Translations under genes and position numbers: made by a program | In this document: piece after piece, positions 51,901 to 64,000 of the stretch | How the letters are laid out: the number at the start of each line of letters is the position of its first letter | Position numbering within the stretch: position 1 is the stretch's first letter | Assembly (NCBI RefSeq): GCF_000327385.1 | Contig: NW_008708798.1 | Span: forward strand, 23,828 to 87,827 | DNA from: Lottia gigantea | Lineage: Eukaryota; Mollusca; Gastropoda; Lottiidae | DNA: 64,000 nt | Reading direction: 5' to 3' | Notes under the pieces: model-generated | Databases searched by the model: none | What the model saw: the letters and a program-made list of their open reading frames with translations, nothing else | What the model was told of the DNA's origin: nothing

Positions 51901-54179
51901 TGGTGAATATGTGTTAAGAGCTATGCACGATTCTAAAACAAATCGTCCATACCAAAAGATTCTTGATAAGAAGTTCCTAAATGCCTATGTCTTACTTTTT
52001 TCATTTTTCAACATCAAGTTACATCTACGTTCATTTACAATCCCACCTGAACTACTTTTGTTATTCTGACTCAGAAACTATGATTTGTTATGCAGTCTGA
52101 CCTTATTGCCAGATCTTCGCTTGGAACTAAAATACATCATCCCCAGTCTTAGGAGAATATACAATCTTTTTCGTCTCGTGCATTTCATTAAACCTTTTCA
52201 GCTCCCAGGAATTATTTTCCTTAGGAAAAACTTTTAATGGTCTTAAGATTAAATAGTTCTTTATTATTCCCACTTCAATATTGAAGCAGAGATAAGAGTG
52301 ATTGAATCTTTTCTAAACATTAACCAACAAAAGAAGCAAATTCCGTTCATAACATTCATTAAGATCAAGAGTTTCTCTGTGGTAAGAATGGTATTAGGAA
52401 ATTATGGAAGGCCATAAGAATTCAAGCCATCTTGATGCTTCAAAGACGTTCACTTTATCCTTAAATTAATGAAACGACGTTGATATTATATAAGACATAC
52501 GTTATTTGATATTCAATATTTAATCAAATCAGAAACTGTAAGTTTCAATATATTTGCAACATATTGACTGAACGTTTTTATTTGTTCATAACGAAAAATT
52601 GCATTTGATAATGTAAGAACGAAATCGACTCATAGATCTAAAAATTAAATGTTTCCATCAAATTCACTTTTTACTATTGTCTATGTGATGCAATTGCCGT
52701 TTCCTTAATATTGCTAAAATAAGCAATATTTTTTTTTTTGGAAAATGTAATTGAAAACATCATAGTAGTCTGTAAGAAGGCAGCTGCATTCAATTATGAA
52801 TGCACTTAAAGAAGCGATTACTGATCTGGAAGGAAGGCCCTAGAGATGAAAATCCACAATGATGAGCTTTGAAAAATCACCTTATAGATCAAGTCGTCTG
52901 AATCAGTTATTTTTTTGAAAAGAAAATATATCTCAAGTCCTAATTGGTTTTCAAATTCCGATAAGGCTCGATATCAACAAAACATATGAGTAGTTTCTAT
53001 AAAGATGAAATTATTGAAGCACCTGGCTAATATCTAGTTCAGAACAGGATTGGGGTATTACAGCTTTCAGCGGAAAATGCTTTATTTTTTGTAACTACGT
53101 CTACATTTAAAGCAAAAGGGTAAGGACGATTTAAGGCATCGTACACACAGATCGATTTTTTTGCTGGAAAGTAGATCATGATGAACTGATGGCAACTTGT
53201 GTTAGGGCTGACATGAAGAGAAAATAATTTGGTCCTTTGGTCAATTTTGTGTTTAGAACTCTACGTCTGTTATGTTTTGTTTCCATAGTTCTATGTTGGT
53301 TTAGGTATTTCATTGTTTTCTCTGATAAAAGTGTCTCCAGTATTATGTCATATTATATCATGTTCATCTCAACTCATAGCCAATATCTATTCCATAACTA
53401 TGTTTTTTTTTTATTCTGAGAGTCTGGGTTGCTATACATGCCAGAAAGACACTGCTCGTCAACAAAGATATTTACAACAGCTAAATTGTGAATGAAGCGT
53501 CCATCTTCGTTTCCATTTCTTGTCTATGGAATCTGGTCTGAATGCTTCAGTGCCTCAATATATTCCGCTTGTAATTCTTTCTGATATGTTCTGATAACGT
53601 ATCATTTATCAATAACAGAAAGTGCTGGATAAAATCAGACTTAGGATCATTCGAGGCGTGATGAAAACCAGTTAATCATACCGATAATGGACGATCGTTC
53701 GCCCACTAAGACATAAACTCTTACGGCAAGAAATTTCCTGACCCACATGATTAAGCTACAATCCTGATTCTCTGTGGCAAATATAGAAAATTCGCGAAGG
53801 TGATTCGTGTTGGTCTGTGGTTTCATTAAAATCTCCGTCTACGGGTAGTACTAATATACTTTGCCTCGAGGTATGTGTCTCTAAGAGTAGGGGCTTAGTC
53901 GTGTGTCATATGCAGGTACCTAATAATAGAAAGGCTGTACTCTAGAGCCCTCCAAAATACCACCAAGGGGATTCCTGTCGAAACCATTCAACAAAATATT
54001 ACTTCTCGTGCTCCTTTATCTTACCCTAAAGCATATTCCGGTTAATCTATGCTGGCTACCTTACCGTGGAACTTTATCCTGCCTTAAAGCATGGCCCTGT
54101 TAAGCCTTATTAACTGACCTAGCTCACGTTTGTGTGTAAACGACATTTTCTCTCAATAATATTATACATGTCATTTATT
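51901..54179. other. no gene recognised
   Basis: AT-rich; short open frames at 53237-53495 are not supported as genes. Confidence 0.45.
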
Positions 54180-54425
54180 GTTCAGTGAGGGGAATTGGCA
54201 GCATGAGGTGAAAGGACAATATATCCATTGACGTGAATGGAGTCCAGCTCAAGAGCTCCGATTTATTTTTTCATCCGAACGACTGAACATTTTGTCCATG
54301 TCCCTCCCTGTCAGTCACTGACAATCAGGTTGACATATCCAAACTTTGGACAGGATGGAACCTTCAACCCTCAGGCTAAGGAACAAGTGTCTGGCTCACT
54401 GAGCCATCGCACGAAAGAACACCAC
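54180..54425 (-). mobile_element. SINE copy, nearly full length
   Basis: On the minus strand the head reads GATGGCTCAGTGAGCCAGAC (A-box region) and GGTTGAAGGTTCCATCCTG (B-box region). It is followed by TCAGTGACTGACAGGGAGGG, the core CAGTCGTTCGGATGAAAAAA and TAAATCGGAGCTC, and a 3' part with TGCTGCCAATTCCCC. The order matches the full copy at 35551-35895. The 3' tail is not preserved, and no target duplication was found. Confidence 0.8.
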
Positions 54426-57400
54426 CCAAAACAACATCATAATGTTTACATGAATGTTTCTTCTATCAAAGAACGTGAGAAATAACCTTGAAAAGTTATA
54501 TTTCAGCTCTAGTGAAAACTATCATGTAAGAAAAGATAATATTCCCAAGAAAATAAAGCAATGTCTAGAAACTGATGTCACCAATCTATCTTCCTTCCTA
54601 ACTAATCACAGTTCTGTTAAAAAACTGTGAGCTTGACATCAGTCAACATCATAGTCTCTATCATTTTGCTTTGGCACCGGTAGTATATTATCAATATTCT
54701 ACATTACATGTGAATATCATACTGTTGCTAAAGAAATATGAGTCTGTAAGATTGTGATTTATTTGCCGAGGGAAAATGTAGAAATACTACGACCATAAAA
54801 AATATTTTGTATGGTTGTAGTATTTAGCTGCAAAAATTGAAATTTTACGAACACCGAAAATTGCTCTGCACTTTCGGGTTTCTCATTCCAGAGTACATAT
54901 GCAATAAATTAAGAAGCGATTCTTCTGAGATTTAAGAATTCAAAATTTACATCAGGAGGAATATCTCATTACAAAGGATCATTTTCAATTTATATTTCAT
55001 CAAAGTTAGATTTGTGCACTTGTTGTAATGTAAGAATACAGCAACAGAATTGGATCTGTCCAATTCTAATGCAAATTCACTTATCTATTCATTTTTTGTG
55101 AAGCAACCAAATATTGCTTCACATTTCAGCGCATTTCAATATATATTGTTAATAACATTCTCATTTGTCATCATGGGATCGATGCGTTTTCGTTTAACCA
55201 ACTGTTCAATGTTGTCATTGTCAGACTGTAATAATATCAACTGAGATTAGCAACCGTAGAAACTCAAATAAAACTGATGGAGAAAGCACCCTTGGGTATC
55301 GTTTTATGGTTTTGTTAAATGCATGAAGATGAATTGAAGGAGTTCATTTTTTTCTTCCACTGATTATGATGAATTTATCTCTGATGAATTCACATTTTTA
55401 ATGTATTTATTGAACATCTAGAAAGAAAATGTTTACTTTTAATGGCCGTGGTCCTTGAGGGAGTTAGGTTACGTACATGAATTTACATCAATTTTTCAAT
55501 CGAGCTTAAATTCAAGATAATATCGGAACGAGCTTCTGTATTTAATGAAACTTAAAGCTTTTGAATAATTTAGACCAGCCAGATTCACCTTTGGAGAGAC
55601 CAAACTTAATCTTCAACGAATAACTTCAGGGTAGTAGAACTAGACCAACCCTCGCTTATGTTTATGGAGTTCGGTAACTTACGCATCAATTCCGAATATT
55701 GGAAAGTTTTAAAGCAGTTGTCCTGATGAGAATTAGCCATATTCTTTTCAGATATTCATCTGGGCTCTGAGTGCAAGCTTATTCATCTGACAACAAGTGC
55801 TAGACCTAATAATCGGGAGTTGTCCTGATGAGTACTTGCCACTTTTTCGAACATACTTATGAACTCTGAATGTAAGCCTATGCATCTGAATTGTAAAGTT
55901 ACAAAGCAGATCTGAGCTCTAAATGTAATTGAAAAATCTGACAGATATTGAATTCGATAACTGTGCTCTATGAGCCTGCCAGTTGTTGATCAATTTTTTT
56001 TCTTCATTTTTCACGTCGGGATTAGGTCAATTTACAAGAAAAAGTAGTTGACCTGTTTTACTGGCATAAAGACAGAAAGTACAGCGATAAAACAAAAGGA
56101 TGCTTGATAACTACCAATTTTAACACGATTTTTATAACAGCTTCATTTTCCATTAGATTACAAAAACGCTACTTTAGTATTTTACAGACAATAACTGTTG
56201 TCTAGAATGGTTGATAAATGTTTATAGCTGAAGACTGAATGTTCTTATAGCTTACCACAGACATTGTAACCTCTTAAAGTGCAGTTTTGGTCGCCGATTT
56301 TTGTCGCCGACTCGCATCTTTAGTAAAATCTCACGCTCACCAGCGCTTCGAAGTCATGATTATCGCGTTGCCGACAGAATTTATAATATCAAACCAGTTT
56401 GATATTTGTCACCGTTTGTTTTTTCGTCTGCGGGCATTGCTTCATCATCCAATCAGATTAATTTTCTTTTTCAATTGTATGATCCTTCCATTGCTTGTTC
56501 TTACATCTAAACATACGTTCAACCCTTTCAAATTTCCCGAGAAGATGAATTATAAATATACGAAATGAACGAATATTACAAATTCCTTCACAGTTTATGA
56601 CAGTTTATGGCCAGAAGCCGCTCTTAAAGATACACATTAAATCAAACTGAAGCATTTACCACATTCCCAAAGGAAATGTGGTTTTTCAGCGGTTTGTCAG
56701 AGCAATGCCTGAAGAGTAAATATGATATAACACAGGCCCTGTTACAATAATCCACTTAGAAATATGAAAACATGGTTTTATTCATATTTTTAATCAACCT
56801 GAACCTTTCACTCCAGTCAGAGTAGACACCGAGGGAAGTTAAACGAGTACAGATGAAAGATGATAGGTTTAAATAATGTATAAACAAACTAATGTTATTA
56901 AAGACAGTAAATCTCACAAAGTTAACTCACTAATTCAATAATCAAATCTAAGGAATTAAGAAAAGCGTGTCTGGAATTCGAGTTAGTGATGTTTTAGAAA
57001 ATATTGACATATTCTTGGCTGGTTAGTCAAAGATTTGTTAAGCGACCATGACAGCATTTAAATTGTTTTCCTCCAGCACCGTCATTCGATTTTGACTTGA
57101 TTAAATTATAATCCTCTTTTTCTTATCAATTTCTCATTATTTTATTGAAACTAGGCGTCTGTCTGGAGTGTGGTTAATTAATGACATAGTTCCATTAGAC
57201 TATGATAGGCAAATTACATTTTGGTGTTCGATACGATGCCATGATCCTTTATAATCTTTGCTGACCTAGTGAAATATAAACCAAAATACTTATACTCCTA
57301 AATCGATTAATTCTAATAATGTAAAGGTAACTGGATGACCACTACTGGAAATATTGGGACTCACCTACTGAAAGATACAGACAAAGAATTCTTACTAGAA

Positions 57401-58959
57401 AACTAGAAAACTGTATCACGAATTATAATGGCACATATGACGTGCTGAAAAACAAACGAAGGAAATGTGCTATTGAAATGATGACCACGATGGGAGAGTC
57501 GTTTTGAAAAATAGTAATAGTAAAGAATGGACTATGACAGATTTCTTGAAAAAAAAAATCCAAAAGGATTGAGAAAGTCAGCACGATATGTCAACAGCAG
57601 GAATAAGTGTTATTAAACTTCGGACTCCAACATACATTTCCGAATTAATTTCTATCAGATGATAAAGCCGTTAGTTAGACGAATATATTATCGCTAAAAT
57701 GTCCCCCAAAATATATAGTTCAACTGATTCAAATCAAACAAGACATTCGCTTGTCTATAAACCACTTTCAACCAGCAAAAAAGTGCATAGAGTAAAAAAA
57801 AATTCATGACAAGAAACGAGCACATTATCTCTTTAATGTTCCATTTTCTACATGTCGATAATTGTAAATTTACCGATTCATGTTTAAGTAGGCTACTTGT
57901 AATGTATCAATTATTGATGCTTTTAGATTCATTTATGTCCCTCTGAAAACATATTATTTTCTCTCTTAACATCTCCAGATATAAAAAAAAATCCATCTTT
58001 AAATAATGACCATTAATTTTGCATTAATCCAATATAAATGGATATTTCCCTTTTAATATAAGGTCAATATCCTATTCTTATAATCGCTGAGCGCGAGATT
58101 AAAGATACACTTTCCTATTAGCAAAGCTTAATACTTTTCAGAATGGAAATCCAATTCGGAACCCGTATCGGAAGGCCTTGTCTGCAATCTGAATGCATGA
58201 TCATGTTTGTCTTCATTTTGAATCCTTTCAAGCACATGCGATCATCTAATTATGACTACATGTTCTTGTAATACGTTTTCGTTTTGAGCCGACTGTGAAA
58301 AATAACTACTTAGACGAATTGTTAGATATTTCTATGGCTTCAAATATTTTTCAAGCTTAATATTTTTTTTCACAAATGTATTACAACAGAAAAGAAAATT
58401 AATTAGACATTTTTGCCAACTTTCTTCAAAGTTAGAGATCAAAAAGACTTGGTTGAAGTTTGAATAAGAGATGTATTAAGTAAAAGGCTGTGTCATTATC
58501 TTGACGTGCACAAACAGATCTTGAGCGACACAAGATTCAAAGCAATACAAGAACATATCTGTCTAATAAAATACTGCGTCTCAATCAAATTATTGGCCCG
58601 CAATCTCATATTCTGATCACTCTAGATTTACAAATACGCCATTAACATCAGATCGAATCAATAATCTTACTCGGATTCAAAAGGTAATTTGTTCATTTAC
58701 AAACGAAAATTGCAAGATGAAGGATAAAACGCAAACATTGGTCAAATATCATTAGAACACAAGGTCAACATTAATCAACTAGAAAGTGGTCAATTTATTG
58801 TCATTTACTGACTCAATTGTCCATGAACTATTAGTAGGAAATCAAACTGTGAAATTAGATGACTTCTGATGACCGGAGAAGCAAATGAAGAAAATCATGA
58901 TATTAATACATTTGTCGTTTAGGGCATTTTGCGGAATTGTCAGGCTTATTTTGTGATGA
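54426..58959. other. no gene recognised
   Basis: AT-rich. An open stretch of 58 codons at about 57316-57490 (plus) is W/Y/R-rich and protein-like but lacks start, acceptor and known domain. A small hairpin (CCACATTTCC type, around 56660-56682) is present. No other feature. Confidence 0.4.
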
Positions 58960-59212
58960 TTCGGTTAATCGGATCGATCTATCGCCTGCAGAATCACGGG
59001 AATCTTAAGAGCAACTAGCAACGACTGGTAGAAACTGGTAGCATCTGAGACAATCTTACCAACCCGTACAGACTGTAGCACAAGGGGTCCAATCCAAACG
59101 ACTGGATACATCACTGACAGGGGGGGGGGGGGGCGCAAAATCCGAAGGTATCATCATCTAGACCCATGCCGGGATTGTGCAGGCGTCTTACTCACTTAGT
59201 CACCGCGACTCC
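58960..59212 (-). mobile_element. SINE copy with poly-C expansion
   Basis: Starting at 59212 on the minus strand, GGAGTCGCGGTGACTAAGTG / AGTAAGACG matches the head of the full SINE. TACCTTCGGATTTTGCGCC and CTGTCAGTGATG follow, separated by a run of 14 C (59120-59133 on the plus strand as G) where the full copy has a short pyrimidine tract. The core (CAGTCGTTTGGATTGGACC, CTTGTGCTACAGTCTGTACG) is shortened. The 3' end fades out near 58960. Confidence 0.8.
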
Positions 59213-59889
59213 TTGGATTTGACCTGAACAAACCAACAACTTGCAGTTGCCTTCATTTTTAGCGGACGAAATCTGCGACCAACCTTTCGATCACAGTTGT
59301 TAGTTATCCTACTACTTCATATACTGGTTTTGCTCATGTAGACTACGTTGTATACGAGAGTACTTCTGCATATTCTTGGCATCATCTGCCTTTGATCTTT
59401 ACATAGGATCTAAAAGAGTATTTCACCTGTCCGCCATATGTTATATTTTCTGCATCCCTCCAACAAGTGACAAGAAAACATCTTCAGATACCTTATCATG
59501 AATTTGATGGCCACCAAAGTACATATTTCTTTACACAGCTCATATTTTTTTAAACTATTCTTGTTGGAAATTGTCGATCTTGATCTATTATACAACAATC
59601 CGTAGCCCTATAATATAGTTAGTTCTTCATCATTCGATTATCGCCCACAACTAGACTTGATTCTTGGGGCTGTTTGAAAGAGGGTCAAATTGTCAGAGTA
59701 ACATACATACTGATAATTTAAATCTATTTATCTCAATAAGGTTAACTTAAGTTGGACAGTTTGTATAACAAATAGTCTCTCTCGCACTTCAAGTCTAGAT
59801 TCAATTAGGAAACTATTATTACCATTTAAGGAATTCTTTCCTAAATTTATATCAGTTCAGTACTATCAAGAAGAGGTTTGTGAACTGGA
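59213..59889. other. no gene recognised
   Basis: Short intervening DNA between two minus-strand SINEs; nothing supported. Confidence 0.5.
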
Positions 59890-60183
59890 ATGTATGAGAA
59901 CGAGTTTTACGTTCTTCTTTTCAGCACTCAAATTGGCTGATGAAGCTGGACCATGCCTAGTAGTGTGCACTATACCAGGAAGGCAGCATTAGCCTACTCT
60001 TTTATTTGCGTGTATAGCACACAGGTCTTCGGTCTCTTGTCCGTTTGAACGCCTTGACGTTGTTCCATGCGGGTCCCTCCTACTTGCCTCACTGAAAAGT
60101 TTATCCCAAACTCTGCAGGGACTAATTCCTGGGCTGTCGGGTTAGTGAACAAGCGTCTAGCTCATCGAGCCAACGCGGCTCCC
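59890..60183 (-). mobile_element. SINE copy, about 294 bp
   Basis: From 60183 on the minus strand, GGGAGCCGCGTTGGCTCGAT and GAGCTAGACGCTTG form the head. Next come AAGTAGGAGGGACC, the core GGCGTTCAAACGGACAAGAG / ACCTGTGTGCTATACACG, then AATGCTGCCTTCCTGG and GGCATGGTCCAGCTTCATCA. The end, GAGTGCTGAAAAGAAGAACG / TAAAACTCG, corresponds to the GCAGAAAAGTAAGACGTAAA end of the full copy. It is diverged, with no target duplication visible. Confidence 0.82.
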
Positions 60184-60968
60184 TATTGATTTGAAATGAG
60201 AACACCTGTGTACACGCTTTTGCTCATGATAATAAACCATGTGCAAATTCTCATTGAACACATTTAGAATGGTCCTCTAATAAGGAACAGTCATTGCCAA
60301 TGAAGCAATCATAATGACTACAGAATTTTACTGTGAGCCGTAACTTCAGAGGCGACGATCCTTTATTTCCAACAATTGCACAATTACGCGAAATTTCACC
60401 TTGAATGTAGACCGAAGAAGACCTGCAATCTAAATTAGTTACTTGTCGATGATAGACTTAACTTCCAATAAAAGAAGACATAATAGTTTCAAATAATGGC
60501 GTCGAAATCTTCACGAGCCTTCCAAAATTTACATTTATTTCGACCAAGTCTTGTTTGAACGGTCAACTAGCGCCATTGAGTTGGTAATTTCCAAGAGGGT
60601 ATATATTCAATAAGATATTCCAGCAGTCGCCAATAGACTGTATATATAAAAGGATAGTTAGTGTTACTCATCGCTGTATGTTGAAATTATTTTATTCAAT
60701 GGAGTAGCAGTAGCTTACATTGATCACTAGAAGAAAACGTACATCATTATCATTATCTTTCGAAACCATTAACAGTACAAGGAACAACTCAAAGTTTGTT
60801 ACTTAGTTCGTAAGGGAATCTTCTGAATGTACATGTATTTTAGCATAAAATTATCACAATATCGGATGAGCGTTATTGGTAAAATATTTTGGAAAACTAA
60901 AACGACTAAAATATCTAATAATTTCAATTCCCAAGGATTCTTGTGAAGCAAAATGGTCCCTTTTATAC
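60184..60968. other. no gene recognised
   Basis: AT-rich; would be intron or downstream flank if the exon at 60969-61196 is real. Confidence 0.4.
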
Positions 60969-61196
60969 CAACGTTAACATGGGCGTCTTTGTTCCTCTGA
61001 TCACATTTAGTCTATGACGTCTTGTATAAATTTGAAAATATTCCCACACGTTCGTTTTTCCTGGAGAACCCCCTTGTTTCTCCTGGAAAGCTGCGTTAAT
61101 TATATCCTGTTGTTGACGTCTGAGATATTGGGGGAGGGGTGGTTTGACATCTCCAAAATTTATAGGCATGTGATGAAACAGATATGAGTAATGGAC
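60969..61196 (-). CDS. candidate internal exon of an unidentified gene
   Basis: On the minus strand an acceptor-like TGTCTGCAG precedes 61196 and a donor-like GTATAA follows 60969. They enclose 228 bp that is open in one frame and phase 0 at both ends (76 codons). The predicted peptide is VHYSYLFHHMPINFGDVKPP, then PLPQYLRRQQQDIINAAFQE and a basic segment near IYTRRHRLNVIRGTKTP. It has no transmembrane segment or cysteine pattern; the polar helix-prone LRRQQQDIINAAFQEKQ part suggests a cytoplasmic or disordered region. GC content is visibly higher than the surroundings, and the stretch is not related to the SINEs. I do not recognise the family. It lies about 30 kb upstream of the receptor on the same strand and need not belong to it. 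Confidence 0.4.
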
Positions 61197-63129
61197 CTGC
61201 AGACACATGAATATCCAACATTATAAAATCAAATCATGTATACAGTTGACTACTCTCTGGAACTTCAAGATAAATATAAAAAAAATAAATCTATCCTGTG
61301 TGTAATTTGATTTATGTCTGATTTATGGTAAATTTAATATGATTGAATGCATTTGAAAATTATATTGAATTCGTTCACAAATTCCTGAGTGGAATAAAAA
61401 CAAGAGGCAAAGGTCGCGTCAAATCTTTCATGGAAATCGATATTAATTTTTCCCTTAATTATGTAGCTTCCTACATTGAACCAAATGAGTTTTTTTTGTT
61501 TTATTCAAAAACATTTTTGTGTGTGTTTTGTGATGACCGACTAAAACTTGCCAGTCAGTTGAGCTTTCATATGCAATATGAGTCGAGGATAAAGTCTTCG
61601 AAAGAATCAATAATTGAACAGAAAAAGTTGCAACCATGACAAATGTAAGGTCAAGTATATCAATATCCGCAAGAAATTCGTCAAGTTTAACAATTTTTAA
61701 ATATAACTTAATATGTATACTGAACACATTATTTCCTCTTTGTACGCTCAGAAAAGGTTACAAAGACGAAAAGTTGTCAAAACAAGTCGCAGGGTGGCAT
61801 AAAGTTGTTTTTAGACGACTTAGCATCTATTGAAATTCCATGGGGAATAAGTCATTAAGCCGAAATATGCTTTTCATTGCATAGAATATTATGGCAGTAA
61901 TTTCGCCGTTTGATTTTCAAACGTGCATCAGACGTTTTTATGACTATATTTTATAATATAATTTAGTAAAATGTGATGAGAGGGAAATTTCTGCAGTGAC
62001 GCTTCTAACATCAAAACATAGGATCTATATTTTGCTATTTTATGATTAAAAACAGATCAAATGTGGCGATTTTGTCTGGCTTCAGACTTCTATTCCCGTG
62101 AGTAAAATATCGGCCAAAAGTGAACATTTTATAACACCATCAGGAATCAACTGAAATTGGTATCTTTCGATCCAATCAAGAATTTTGCTATTAGCAGACA
62201 TTGTATGTATACGACATGTAGGAAATGTCAAGGGCGGTAGTAGACTAATTAGACTTAGTTGGATGCATTACCCCATGTTTTATATCTGTGATGATCTATG
62301 CATTTATCTTCTTTTATTTCACAATGGTGGTAGTTAGTAGTTGGTTTGTAAGTCATTGGTGCACTCAAACGACTTATGCAAGTTGGTTAAAATCCAGTCA
62401 GCAGATCGCCCCCGATTTCAATGTATACTTAATCTTCTTCACTGACTCAATAAACTTGAACTGCTTCTTTCAAATTGGGTTACTTTTCATTAAAGCGATG
62501 TAACGAACCTTTAATCTTTTCTCTTACTGCAGTCAATAGCCCTAGAAAATTCTTCATTGATTTTCTTCATTCATCTATAGCCTCAGAAATTAAACACACA
62601 CTTCTTTGATGTTGGTCACTTTCTTCTCTCCAAAACTTCTTGTGATCATTATTAAGAAAAGGCAGCACAAATTCCACTCTTTATACTCACGAGAGATGGT
62701 AATTCTGCTTTTTGCCTTTTCTCTATTTGAGTAATTTAGCTGAATCAATATTTTTTGTGTGATAAAGGGTTAAGTTTGTCTCGTTAAGAAGAATAGTTAC
62801 TAATGACTTTGCTGGAGGAATATATAGACACCATTTAATATCAACGTTAACTCTCCCACGATTCGTATATTTTCATTCCTACAAAATTAATTGACTTCTT
62901 GTAATGGAAAGATAATAATTGTGTAATGACACTAGATCTTGCTATTGAAGTAGTTGCTTCCTATTTAGATTATCAAGAAGATATAAAACTATTTTGGATA
63001 TACGTTGAACACATTCCATGGGAAGGTTGTATTTGAGGAATTTTTAATCTTGTTTATGCACCTCTGGGCTATTAAATCTTAAGTGAGCATATCGATACCC
63101 TCGTGAGGTAGACACTGTAATGGAAGTTT
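61197..63129. other. no gene recognised
   Basis: AT-rich; opposing open frames at 61343-61727 overlap each other without domains. Confidence 0.4.
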
Positions 63130-63210
63130 TACGTCTTTACTTCCTATCTAGGTCAGGATCAAACCTTTGACCTCTGGATGCAAGCGTCTGTGGTTGTGCA
63201 GTAACGTATT
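63130..63210 (-). mobile_element. possible SINE head fragment
   Basis: On the minus strand GTTACTGCACAACCACAGAC / GCTTGCATCC is followed by CAAAGGTTTGATCCTGACC, which fits a Pol III B box and the head layout of the SINEs at 54425 and 60183. Downstream the core is not recognisable, so this is a fragment or an independent tRNA-derived piece. Confidence 0.45.
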
Positions 63211-64000
63211 CCAAAGGGAGCAATAAACTAGAGCAATCTTAGTAGTAGATCCTTCGAAAGTCGTGCTTCAGTCGGTATCCACATATAACACCTGTGATAG
63301 TGCATTGACACAATAGTAAGTAAGAGGCCTATTGGACAATTTGCTACAGTTTGATACCGTTGGGCTTTGCAAGGACACCTAAAAGTGGGAAAGGGCTCAA
63401 AGAGTCCATAGACCGGGAACCTTGGAAAGTTGGTTCGCATGATATAAACTGACCAGAAGTAATTACCTCTCATTCTGAGATGCGGTTTCAATAAGGTGGT
63501 CGGCAATTAAATTGTTCCCTCCTCGGTGGTGTTGTATTATTTGGTTATAATGATATAAAGCCGTGTTGCAGGACGAATTGAACAGTATTTGAATCTCATG
63601 TGACTTTTTATACGATCCCATTAATCCACAAACTTACTTAAGCTTTACTTAATAGTGAATGTTTTTGTACCATTTACTTCAATTTGATAAATGTCAACGG
63701 GATATATAAAAGTGAGAATTGAAATCGTTAAAGTTGATACTGAAAGTAGATCTATTTATTTTACCGGAATAAATCACAACTATTATTAAAAATATCCACG
63801 TTTTACATTTCCGCTTAACAATCTAAGTCACGATGGGAGTTCGACATTATTTGACTAAAATCGCTGAGAAAACAGTCGGCTTCTAAGATTCAGCCTTCCA
63901 AAAATTCCCCATTATTAAAAGCTTGCGGCGAAGGCAAAATTGGATTTGCAAGGCAATTTAAACAGTGTATTGTCTTTCTAAAAAGGAGAAAATTTAACAG
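63211..64000. other. no gene recognised
   Basis: Moderately AT-rich. A 92-codon minus-strand open frame at 63228-63506 lies in a slightly GC-richer patch but has no domain I recognise. Confidence 0.4.

Noticed and set aside
57316-57490. 58-codon open stretch beginning LDDHYWKYWDSPTERYRQRI
   Set aside because: A stop codon directly precedes it, with no acceptor between, and a frame of this length is expected by chance in 64 kb.
60963-61208. Treating the 81-codon frame as a complete small gene
   Set aside because: The first and last codons straddle splice-like sites, so an internal exon is the better reading; no independent evidence supports a short protein.

Overview
The window looks like AT-rich, intron- and repeat-laden animal nuclear DNA from a protostome, most likely a lophotrochozoan and probably a mollusc. 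Three things suggest this. The one clear protein-coding exon encodes an invertebrate-type D1-like dopamine receptor. The SINE family scattered here carries a core motif that I associate with mollusc SINEs. The rest is long non-coding DNA with mini- and macrosatellites. Two isolated N bases and a 50-N gap next to a poly-G run mark it as a draft shotgun assembly. The species cannot be fixed from the sequence alone.

Layout. 1-1450: a nearly homogeneous 338-bp satellite array that ends in a decayed partial unit. 1451-18997: gene-poor DNA with short GC-rich hAT-like elements (5610-5763, 8591-8774, 9946-10031, 11058-11190) and one old SINE (2775-3010). 18998-21740: diverged tandem repeats with units of about 110 and 50 bp. 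21741-28850: no recognised gene. 28851-30263 (minus): the receptor coding exon, with a strong splice acceptor just upstream at 30323, so its 5' UTR is probably split by an intron. 31850-39006: SINEs, a roughly 120-bp decayed tandem array, a 67-bp and a 37-bp tandem array, and the gap. 39007-51434: mostly featureless apart from an unusual interleaved palindrome (45461-45552) and a SINE. 51435-51900: a 29-bp minisatellite and a second repeat type. 54180-60183: three more SINEs. 60969-61196 (minus): a candidate 228-bp phase-0 exon of an unidentified gene.

Functionally, only the dopamine receptor can be described with confidence. It is a seven-helix aminergic GPCR with all expected amine-binding and activation motifs, and it groups by motif with the DAMB/Dop1R2 class. 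No operon-like or pathway relation among neighbours can be claimed. No rRNA, tRNA, CRISPR array, LINE reverse transcriptase or intact transposase was seen.
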